Below are positions 26,889 through 33,442 of a DNA stretch of 64,000 nt, one piece after another. The notes below the pieces were generated by a model. It saw only the letters and a program-made list of their open reading frames with translations. It was not told the origin of the DNA and ran no database searches. Position numbers and translations under genes: made by a program. Source of the stretch: Pseudomonas viridiflava (GTDB taxonomy: Bacteria; Pseudomonadota; Gammaproteobacteria; Pseudomonadales; Pseudomonadaceae); NCBI RefSeq assembly GCF_001642795.1, contig NZ_LKEH01000047.1, positions 132,285-196,284 of the forward strand. Direction: 5' to 3'. The number at the start of each line of letters is the position of its first letter. The first letter of the stretch is position 1.

Positions 26889-27497
26889 ATGCCAAGGATT
26901 ACGCTAACAGATGTTGTAGATATTATTTCGAAGTCGGGCACGCCCAAGGCGACGAAAGTAAATCAAATAAAGTATCGTCAGGCTTACTCTCCGCAGACTG
27001 ACTTTTATAAGCCTTTAAGAGAGTGGATTGTATCTATCCATCAAAAAAATCATCCAAAAAATCAGTTGACTGATGTACTGAAGTTTCTCACGGACGAGAA
27101 AAAAATAAAAAATTACCCTAAAGCTATTAGCGGTTATGAGAGGTGGTGGGGAAGGAAAGTCATTATTTGGAATTCTTCTTTTAGTGCGGTTTATAGTTAT
27201 CAGAATATTGATATAGGCATAAATCCGGAGCTTGGGTTGGTAGTAGACGGAGTGCCGCATCTCATAAAACTTTATCTTAAAGACGAACCCCTTCATAAGC
27301 TTCGAGTCGATGTTATCTTGGCATTAATGCAGTCTGCATTAAGTTCTGGTTCGCCTGCAAATTGCAAGATGGCTATCTTGGATGTGAGAAATAGCAAGCT
27401 ATTTTGTGCAAATTATGATTCGGCATCTCTTGAGAAATTGATGCGAATGGTAAATGCTGAGTTGGCTTATGTTGCCACGCTGTGGGATCAAATCTAG
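26889..27497 (+). CDS. Unknown island protein, possible nuclease partner
   Basis: A 202-residue protein that I do not recognise. AAGGAG upstream fixes the start at MPRITLTDV. The N-terminal half is basic and helical (many Lys, Gln, Asn). The C-terminal half alternates strands and helices, with ELGLVVDGVPHLIKLYLKD as the most patterned part, vaguely recalling a PD-(D/E)xK core though no full motif can be assigned. The gene is strongly AT-rich. Tight spacing after the GIY-YIG gene suggests they function together. Confidence 0.6.
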   Translation: MPRITLTDVVDIISKSGTPKATKVNQIKYRQAYSPQTDFYKPLREWIVSIHQKNHPKNQLTDVLKFLTDEKKIKNYPKAISGYERWWGRKVIIWNSSFSAVYSYQNIDIGINPELGLVVDGVPHLIKLYLKDEPLHKLRVDVILALMQSALSSGSPANCKMAILDVRNSKLFCANYDSASLEKLMRMVNAELAYVATLWDQI

Positions 27498-27558
27498 GTA
27501 TGGTATTTGAGTGTGCGGGGTTTGGGTTTGTATCTTATTTTGAGTTTAAGCCGAGGGT

Positions 27559-28392
27559 ATGGAAGTGGATGTCAAGGAAGTAAGTTTGATTTTACGTGTA
27601 GAGGGTGGAGTTGCCGATGAAGGATTGCTTGATGTGTATGATGCTGCGAACACCATTACAGGTCTCGCCCGGGCTGTGAATTTGGTGGCTCATGCTTTTG
27701 CAAATAATGAAGAGGTGAGGACAAAAAATCAAAGCGCAAAAGGTGCGCAGGCATTTATTCACTCATCGAAGAAAGGATGCTTTGAAGAACAGGTAGATAT
27801 CCGGTTCGGCGAAAAAATCGCAAGGAAGGTAGGTGGCACCGTGTTGGTTAATGTTTTTTGGGATTACTTGAGCTGGACATTGTCAAGCTCTGTAGGCGTC
27901 GATTATGAGCCCCAAACACCATATGTAAAAAAAATTGCCTCTAAGAAAGAGAAGGAACTGTTTATTCATGAGGTGGCAGATGCGCTCGAGTCTCCGATGT
28001 ATCTAATACATAAAGCTATTACGAGTGATGAAAACGTCAAGATTTTCTTTAACCGCCCAAGAGTAGGCGATGCGTTAGCGCTAGGAAGTGATACGCTTGA
28101 CTATGTGACTGTAAGAGAGGTTCAAGCTGATAGCGAATATATCGTGGGGAATGTTACTAAGGTAAACGTCCTTAGTCATTTTGGCCGCTTATTTTCTGAT
28201 GAAGAAGGCAAGGTGGTTTCTTTCGCTTTAGCTCATCCTGACGATCACAGATTAAAAGGGCTTTCATTGAAATCGATGCAAGAGCACAATGATGGCTTGC
28301 CTGGTAAGGTGCATCTTAGGGTGAGGAAAGTCGTGAGTGCGAATGGCGTGGTAAAGCGGTATATAGTTGAAGATATTTTAGAGGTATTGTAA
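27559..28392 (+). CDS. Unknown two-part island protein coupled to a membrane partner
   Basis: A 277-residue soluble protein with no signal or membrane segment. The N-terminal part (SLILRVEGGVADEGLLDVYD, then a helical SFxxA-like stretch) and the C-terminal strand-rich part (from about 165) look like separate domains. I recall similar proteins of unknown function from genomic islands but cannot name a proven family. GAGGG is too close to the ATG at 27559; a GTG at 27565 would have better spacing. Its TAA overlaps the ATG of the next gene (TAATG), so the two are translationally coupled. Confidence 0.65.
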   Translation: MEVDVKEVSLILRVEGGVADEGLLDVYDAANTITGLARAVNLVAHAFANNEEVRTKNQSAKGAQAFIHSSKKGCFEEQVDIRFGEKIARKVGGTVLVNVFWDYLSWTLSSSVGVDYEPQTPYVKKIASKKEKELFIHEVADALESPMYLIHKAITSDENVKIFFNRPRVGDALALGSDTLDYVTVREVQADSEYIVGNVTKVNVLSHFGRLFSDEEGKVVSFALAHPDDHRLKGLSLKSMQEHNDGLPGKVHLRVRKVVSANGVVKRYIVEDILEVL

Positions 28393-28958
28393 TGGCTGAT
28401 CCTTCACAATACTGCATGGTTGTGATAGATGTTTGCTTAGCCATGAGCGAGTGGGCCTCCTGCTGGCAGGCGCTCGGGGTTATTGCCATGGTTGTGTTTG
28501 GTACAGTTGGCTTGTATAAGATTTATCAGGAATTGCGTAGATTAGATGAGCAGAGATTAAAAGACTTACAGGATAAGGATATTTCTGCGCGGTTGAAAAG
28601 AACTGAATTTTTTCTGGCTCAGCACCGTAGATTATTTGACGATAAGGATCTGTCTGAAATCCTATGCTTTATTGATTCTGATGATATTCGACTTGCTAAT
28701 GAAGATATGTGGGATAAAAAAAGAAAGCTAATGGCTTTTTTTGAAGAAATTGCTTTGCTAGTCCGATCAAATCAGATTGATCGGAAGGTGGCTTATTATA
28801 TGTTTGGATATTATTCATATTGTGCTATGTACGGGAAAAATTTTAACGAAGGTATAAATATTTCCCAAGAGTACTGGGGGCTTTTTTTTGAGTTTGCGAC
28901 AAGTGCTAAAATTTATAACGATAGTGTTATTGGAGTGCCGCCAGAAATAGCTCTGTGA
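28392..28958 (+). CDS. Membrane-anchored unknown island protein
   Basis: A 188-residue protein with a single hydrophobic segment at about residues 25-45 (GVIAMVVFGTVGLYKIY) followed by a charged helical stretch and a helical domain. The latter has a motif AFFEEIALLV and YYMFGYYSYCAMYG, resembling DUF4760-like membrane proteins. It probably sits in the inner membrane with its C-terminal domain in the cytoplasm. It starts on the stop codon of the preceding gene. In the context of a tRNA island with a nuclease gene, an effector role in phage defence is plausible but unproven. Confidence 0.6.
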   Translation: MADPSQYCMVVIDVCLAMSEWASCWQALGVIAMVVFGTVGLYKIYQELRRLDEQRLKDLQDKDISARLKRTEFFLAQHRRLFDDKDLSEILCFIDSDDIRLANEDMWDKKRKLMAFFEEIALLVRSNQIDRKVAYYMFGYYSYCAMYGKNFNEGINISQEYWGLFFEFATSAKIYNDSVIGVPPEIAL

Positions 28959-29019
28959 CTTATTTTATTCTAGAGGTTGTGTTGACATCGCATTTGTCGA
29001 TGTTGCTCGCAAGTAGAAT

Positions 29020-29042
29020 TTCTGTAGCAGATTTCTGTAGCA
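29020..29042 (+). repeat. Right pair of TTCTGTAGCA arm-type motifs
   Basis: TTCTGTAGCA occurs at 29020-29029 and 29033-29042, the same 13-bp period as the left pair and in the same orientation, 62 bp inside the right direct repeat. Confidence 0.65.
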
Positions 29043-29104
29043 AAAAGGGAGTAAGCCCCAATAAGGGCAGTATTTTCAAGGCTTTCAGAGCAATTGTCCG
29101 CTGC

Positions 29105-29122
29105 TCCCTATCTCTCCGCCAT
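29105..29122 (+). repeat. Right attachment-site direct repeat
   Basis: An exact 18-bp copy of the tRNA-Ser 3' end (TCCCTATCTCTCCGCCAT) that marks the right boundary of the island. Confidence 0.9.
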
Positions 29123-29131
29123 ACAAATAAG

Positions 29132-29162
29132 ACCCGTAGCTGATTCAGCTACGGGTTTTTTT
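29132..29162 (+). terminator. Displaced tRNA-Ser terminator
   Basis: An 11-bp perfect stem (29132-29142 with 29146-29156, 3-nt loop) is followed by a T-tract, 10 bp after the right repeat. Before island insertion it would have stood just downstream of tRNA-Ser. Confidence 0.9.
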
Positions 29163-29293
29163 GTGGTCAAAATAACGATGATTTCTGCGACCTTGCTTCA
29201 TTTGGTCGGATTTACGACTTCCCCCACACGTCGGCACACGTGATGAGTAATTATGGCGATGGATATCTGTATCCCGTAGCTCCTGCAATCAGT

Positions 29294-29659
29294 TCACTCT
29301 AACTGACGAAACGCCATAATTTCCTTCCAAATATACCCGTAGCTATACCGTAACCATCTAACCTTCACCAAGTCGAAGCTACGCCGTAGCCAGCTGTTCT
29401 CGCGCGACTTCAGCTCTTTGGCTATTTCATCCAATAGCCACTCATCCTTGAATCCGGTCCAAACAGAAGGTACGGGCGTTTCGAGGTTACTGAAGCAAAC
29501 CGGTGCGACTTCCGAATACAAAATTTCTTCGATAACCCGTGAGTCATAACCCCTGATCCGTTCCGCGATGGACGCATAATCAACATTGTTGTCGACAAAG
29601 GCCTCTGCTAGCGCGATTTGTATGGTCGATCGTTCCGCTGGAGTCAGAATATGTCCCAA
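29294..29659 (-). CDS. Candidate immunity protein of the PAAR-linked effector
   Basis: A 121-residue soluble protein of unknown family, acidic in its N-terminal half (PAERSTIQIALAEAFVDNN) and basic with aromatic residues at the C-terminus. The start is a TTG with AGGAG 8 bases upstream. It overlaps the preceding effector-like gene by 16 bp, so the two are translationally coupled, the usual arrangement of toxin and immunity genes. There is no signal peptide or membrane segment. The immunity role is inferred from context only. Confidence 0.6.
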   Translation of the reverse strand: MGHILTPAERSTIQIALAEAFVDNNVDYASIAERIRGYDSRVIEEILYSEVAPVCFSNLETPVPSVWTGFKDEWLLDEIAKELKSRENSWLRRSFDLVKVRWLRYSYGYIWKEIMAFRQLE

Positions 29660-30426
29660 TGGACCAACTCCTCTAGTTCTGAGTCGAATGTATCTGCAGC
29701 GACTCCGCCTGCAATGCCGCCAGCGATGCTACCGATCAGAACAACGGCTATGGCGCACGCTGGGGCTCCAGGACCGCAAATTGCTGATACGCCCAAGCCA
29801 GCTAGAAACCCACCCGCCGCACCGCCACCGAAGATAGTGGCTTGACGCGCTGTTTCTTTGGCCTTGTCGTCAGCATTCAGTATCTGATATGTGCCCAATA
29901 CTGCTGTCATGATAATGCCAACTTTGCCCATGACTGCCATTATCTTGGTGCCGGAAGTGAACTTGGCGTTGGCACTGCCGGACCTCTCTAAAGCCCTGTA
30001 TAAAACTTCTTTCTGTTGAGATTTTGAAAGTTGATCGTAGTTTTTGTTGAACTGGGTTTGAGATTTTTCATTCAGGATTTCGCCGTGTGTTCTTCCTGCT
30101 TTCTTCTTTTTTTGTGCGATGGCTAGGCCCTGAGCCGAGGTCAGCTTTCGGTGTTCGAACATGATTTTGTTGCGCATCTCATTGCTGAATTTTGTTGCGT
30201 CCTCGACGCTAATATTGCCAGCTCTGACCTCGGCGAATATCTGTTGTGACATTCGTCTAATGTTGCGCTCGTAGCTGGCGCGGACGCGCTCATCCTTGAT
30301 GGCGTCAATGGAAAATCGACTCGCCGCGCCCTCCATGCCTGCAACCGCCATTTCGAGCGGTGACCGTTCAAGCGTATGTTCGCTTTTGACGATATAACTT
30401 CCGGTTACCAGATTCGGTTCCGTCAC
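29644..30426 (-). CDS. Putative type VI secretion effector, membrane-inserting C-terminus
   Basis: A 260-residue protein with a GTG start and AAGGA upstream. The first 140 residues are charged and helical. The C-terminal 90 hold two hydrophobic, glycine-rich stretches (around 160-180 and 195-245; for example IFGGGAAGGFLAGLG and IGSIAGGIAGG), a glycine-zipper pattern expected in pore-forming toxins. It lies 10 bp after a PAAR gene and overlaps a small downstream gene, giving a PAAR-effector-immunity cassette. A pore-forming anti-bacterial effector is the best guess. No catalytic motif is visible. Confidence 0.6.
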   Translation of the reverse strand: MTEPNLVTGSYIVKSEHTLERSPLEMAVAGMEGAASRFSIDAIKDERVRASYERNIRRMSQQIFAEVRAGNISVEDATKFSNEMRNKIMFEHRKLTSAQGLAIAQKKKKAGRTHGEILNEKSQTQFNKNYDQLSKSQQKEVLYRALERSGSANAKFTSGTKIMAVMGKVGIIMTAVLGTYQILNADDKAKETARQATIFGGGAAGGFLAGLGVSAICGPGAPACAIAVVLIGSIAGGIAGGVAADTFDSELEELVHWDIF

Positions 30427-30436
30427 GAGAATATCC

Positions 30437-30982
30437 TTATCCCAAAATGTCGTTCAGCAATCCGTCGATTCCTGCGGTCATGCAGGTATTTTCGTCTTGG
30501 TTAAATGCCAATGTATGACAGGAGCTTCCAGAGGGATTGGAAAATCTGACTGAGTTTTTTGCGTCAAACACGCCGGACATGGAAGACCCATCGTCAAAGT
30601 AAGCCGTGCAAGCAAATCCCTCATAACTTTCTTCTGCGGGAATCTTGAAGCCAATCCAGTTGCCGTGAGTGACCATGGCTGAGGGCGGGGTAAAAGGGGC
30701 TGGGGTGTGGACGCTTCCGATGATAACCGTACCCGAGCCGCCTATAACAAGGTCGCCGTGATTACCGGCAGTACCGACCAGTGCAGCATTTTTTCCGTTA
30801 ATGAACACTGTCCCGGACACCTCAGAGGTCAATGCACTGCCGCAAGTGCATAAGTCGCCTTTGCGAGCGGCTGCCAGACCGTCAAAAAATACATCGGGAG
30901 AGCCTGAGGCTATAGATTGAGGACCGTGCCCAGGCATCGGGCAACTGGTCGGGTCTGTGACACGCGCAGCGGGCTTTGCCAT
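30437..30982 (-). CDS. PAAR-domain type VI secretion spike-tip protein
   Basis: A 181-residue PAAR protein that would cap the VgrG spike of a type VI secretion system and carry the adjacent effector. MAKPAARVTDPTSCPMPGHG, FFDGLAAARKGD and ALVGTAGNHGDLVIGGSGTV are the repeated PAAR strands with the His/Cys metal positions. Residues after about 105 form an extra beta-rich extension. AAGGAG fixes the ATG at 30982; the frame is open to 31108 without support. No other secretion genes lie nearby, so it depends on machinery elsewhere. Confidence 0.87.
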   Translation of the reverse strand: MAKPAARVTDPTSCPMPGHGPQSIASGSPDVFFDGLAAARKGDLCTCGSALTSEVSGTVFINGKNAALVGTAGNHGDLVIGGSGTVIIGSVHTPAPFTPPSAMVTHGNWIGFKIPAEESYEGFACTAYFDDGSSMSGVFDAKNSVRFSNPSGSSCHTLAFNQDENTCMTAGIDGLLNDILG

Positions 30983-31240
30983 TTTTGACTCCTTGTCGAT
31001 GAATCTAACGGAAACGACTGTATCAGACTGGTTCAGAAAAATTACCTCGAGGGGCGCAATATCATTCTTGATGAGATGCACCGCCAAACGATGAGCCAAG
31101 TTTTGCATGGAACATTGTTCAGACTGAGCACGCGGCCACAGAAAAGGACAAAAACGGTTGATGTGATCGCGTACCCGGCTTTCAATTCTTCTAAGACCAG
31201 AGATTTTTATGAATTTGATGGCTTGGAGGTTTTGCTTAAA

Positions 31241-31477
31241 TTGTCTGTTTTGTCATTCCATGTTGAAGATGAGTTGGTCGAAATGCTCGACCAGCTAGCC
31301 CTCGCCATAGGTGATCGTCAGTACCACTTGGACGAGCTGTCTCGCTACGTTGAAGTCGAAACGCAGAATCTCAATGCCACGGATGAGGGCCTTGTCGACG
31401 TCAAGGCAGGTAAGACAGTCGATCTGAAATCGGTCAAAGCCAAATGGATTGCTCGTGCCGCGAGTCGGGCTAAGTGA
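31241..31477 (+). CDS. Ribbon-helix-helix (CopG-like) antitoxin, orphan
   Basis: About 78 residues reading FHVEDELVEMLDQLALAIG, then HLDELSRYVEVE, then EGLVDVKAGKTVDLKSVKAKW. This is the residue pattern of CopG/ParD-type antitoxins: beta strand, D-E-L helix, second helix, then the G-rich toxin-binding tail. The frame is open back to 31076 but the upstream part does not look like this family. A TTG at 31241 with GGAGG 11 bases upstream is a possible start. No RelE/ParE toxin gene follows; the next gene is a HepT. Confidence 0.5.
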   Translation: MSVLSFHVEDELVEMLDQLALAIGDRQYHLDELSRYVEVETQNLNATDEGLVDVKAGKTVDLKSVKAKWIARAASRAK

Positions 31478-31554
31478 AGGGGCGATAGCAATATGGGAGC
31501 AATTTTGAATAACGCTGTGCTGACGGGCGCTCAAAAAATCTAGAGGGACTGGTG

Positions 31555-32007
31555 ATGAGCGATGATGTGCTGACCTTCAAAGCAGCCTCCATCGAGCGCT
31601 CTGTATCAAGAGCACGAGATGAATACGAAAAAGAACCCGATACGTTCGGAGCTGACATCACGCGCCAGGATGCCGCTATTTTCAACATGCAACGTGCCTG
31701 CGTGGCCGCCCTCGACATGGGCCAGCATCTGATCCGACGGGAAGGCCTTGGCGTCCCGGAAGACGCTCGCGATGTTTTCGAATTGCTTCATCGTGGTGGC
31801 TGGCTGGAAGCACTGTTGCTGCCGAGGATGAAAAATATGGTGGGGTTTCGCAACATCGCTGTGCATGATTACCAGACGCTGCAATTGCCAACAGTGGTTT
31901 TTATGATCACCCAGCATTTAGGTGATTTTATGTTGTTCAGTTCGGCAATTCTGCGCAAGGATGCTGCTATCAAAGCGACCCTGCGTGACGCTTACCGATT
32001 TAGATAA
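31555..32007 (+). CDS. hepT: HepT-like toxin (type VII toxin-antitoxin), without MntA partner
   Basis: A 150-residue helical HEPN-domain protein. GFRNIAVHDYQ contains the Rx4HxY RNase motif of HepT. AGAGGGA precedes the ATG. HepT is normally encoded with an overlapping MntA nucleotidyltransferase antitoxin, which di- or tri-AMPylates its tyrosine. No GSRARG-type nucleotidyltransferase precedes it here, only an unrelated antitoxin-like frame and a few residues that might be a vestige of an MntA C-terminus. It is therefore an orphan or a decaying pair. Confidence 0.8.
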   Translation: MSDDVLTFKAASIERSVSRARDEYEKEPDTFGADITRQDAAIFNMQRACVAALDMGQHLIRREGLGVPEDARDVFELLHRGGWLEALLLPRMKNMVGFRNIAVHDYQTLQLPTVVFMITQHLGDFMLFSSAILRKDAAIKATLRDAYRFR

Positions 32008-32037
32008 CGCTCACTGCTCCTATCGAGTAACCATGAC

Positions 32038-32250
32038 ATGAACTGTCCAACGTGTCGTACCGCTGATTTGACGTCTTGCACCCGCAACATCCCGCACTCG
32101 TATAAATCAGAATCGATGGTCATCTCATCGGTCTCAGGCAATCACTGCCTGATCTGTGGTGAGGTAGTGCTGGACGCCACTGAATCTGCCCGGGTCAGCG
32201 CAGAGATGGTGAAATTCAACCAGCAGGTGGATGCTCGGGTCGGAACATAA
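32038..32250 (+). CDS. MqsA-like zinc-finger fragment (truncated antitoxin)
   Basis: A 70-residue protein with CPTC and CLIC cysteine pairs, the YgiT/MqsA-type N-terminal zinc domain. It ends about where full MqsA would continue into its DNA-binding HTH domain (usual length about 130), so it is truncated. No mqsR toxin gene lies beside it. It follows hepT by 30 bp and ends just before the xylose operon. Confidence 0.7.
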   Translation: MNCPTCRTADLTSCTRNIPHSYKSESMVISSVSGNHCLICGEVVLDATESARVSAEMVKFNQQVDARVGT

Positions 32251-32305
32251 TCCACGCCTACTGCGAAGCTTTAACTCCTAGCCCCTCGTAGAGCTCCAGC
32301 TCCGA

Positions 32306-33442
32306 CTACCGCCGCCCCGTCCGCGTACTCACATCCACCCAGACCGCTAACACCAGAATGCTGCCCTTCACGATCATCTGCCAGTAACTGTCCACATCCA
32401 GCATGGACATGCCGTTGTCCAGACTCGTGATCACCAGCGCCCCCAGCAGCGCGCCGTAGACCGTGCCGGAGCCGCCGCGCATGGAGGTGCCGCCAATGAA
32501 GCAGGCGGCGATGGCGTCGAGTTCGCCCATGTTGCCGGCCGACGGCGAGCCTGCCGCGAGGCGGGCGGTGTTGACCATGCCGGCGAGGGCGCACATGACG
32601 CCCATGATGCCGAAGATCCACAGTTTGACGGCTTGTACATTGATGCCGGACAGGCGTGTAGCTTCCATGTTGCTGCCCACCGAGTAGACGCGGCGGCCGA
32701 ACACGGTCTGGCTGGTGACGTAGCTGAATACGCCCAGCAGGACCAGCAGAAGCAGCACGGGCACCGGAATGCCGTCGTAGCTGTTGAGGGTGTAGACGAA
32801 CCCGGCCACCACGGCGCCGATCAACACCACGCGTGAAACGTCGCGGGCCATGGAGTGGGCGGCCAGGCCGTGCAGGGCGCGGTTGCGGCGTTGTCGCCAG
32901 GTGAGGAACAGGGTGAGGGCGAAGAGGACGATGCCCAGGCCGGTGCCGACCGCATGCGGCAGGTAGCCCTGGCCGACGTACACCAGCTCCGGCGAGACCG
33001 GCGCGATGGTGGTGCCGCCGGTGATGCCCAGCAGAATGCCGCGGAACGCCAGCATGCCGCCCAGGCCGACGATGAACGACGGGATGCGCAGGTAGGCGGT
33101 CATGTAGCCGTTGGCCAGGCCGATCATCAGTCCGCACAGGGCGACGATGCTCAGGTTGGCGAGCAGCGGTATGTGGTAGATCACGTCGAGAATCGCCGCC
33201 AGGCCGCCCAGCAGCCCGAGCAATGAGCCTACCGACAGGTCGATCTCGCCGCTGATGATTACCAGCACCATGCCGCAGGCGAGGATGCCGGTGATCGACA
33301 TTTGCCGCAGCAGGTTGGACAGGTTGCGCGGGGTCAGAAAGCCGCCTTCGGTCTGCCAGCTGAAGAACAGCCAGATGATCGCCACGGCGATGACCAGTGC
33401 GAGCATTTTGTAGCGGGAAAAGAGCTGTTTGACCTGATTCAT
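32306..33442 (-). CDS. xylH: Xylose ABC transporter permease XylH
   Basis: A 378-residue inner-membrane permease with about ten hydrophobic segments, of the ribose/xylose type. ISGEIDLSVGSLLGLLGG is the family signature. Its start follows the xylG stop directly. It is last in the xylA-xylF-xylG-xylH series and ends about 55 bp from the accessory region. Confidence 0.95.
   Translation of the reverse strand: MNQVKQLFSRYKMLALVIAVAIIWLFFSWQTEGGFLTPRNLSNLLRQMSITGILACGMVLVIISGEIDLSVGSLLGLLGGLAAILDVIYHIPLLANLSIVALCGLMIGLANGYMTAYLRIPSFIVGLGGMLAFRGILLGITGGTTIAPVSPELVYVGQGYLPHAVGTGLGIVLFALTLFLTWRQRRNRALHGLAAHSMARDVSRVVLIGAVVAGFVYTLNSYDGIPVPVLLLLVLLGVFSYVTSQTVFGRRVYSVGSNMEATRLSGINVQAVKLWIFGIMGVMCALAGMVNTARLAAGSPSAGNMGELDAIAACFIGGTSMRGGSGTVYGALLGALVITSLDNGMSMLDVDSYWQMIVKGSILVLAVWVDVSTRTGRR

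Larger units (their letters stand above)
26014..29122 (+). mobile_element. Integrase-less 3.1 kb genomic island at tRNA-Ser
   Basis: The segment is bounded by an exact 18-bp duplication of the tRNA-Ser end. It is clearly more AT-rich than the flanks and carries four co-directional genes of non-core character. Both ends have a pair of TGTAGCA motifs spaced 13 bp apart, resembling integrase arm-type sites. No tyrosine recombinase gene is present, so the element is a deletion derivative or moves with an integrase supplied in trans. The ancestral tRNA terminator lies just beyond the right repeat. Confidence 0.85.

Noticed and set aside
26014..29122. Integrase gene inside the tRNA-Ser island
   Set aside because: None of the frames shows tyrosine recombinase motifs, and all four genes are accounted for by other folds.
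31076..31240. N-terminal extension of the ribbon-helix-helix frame
   Set aside because: Antitoxins of this type are about 80 residues; the extension lacks a ribosome site and does not resemble the family.
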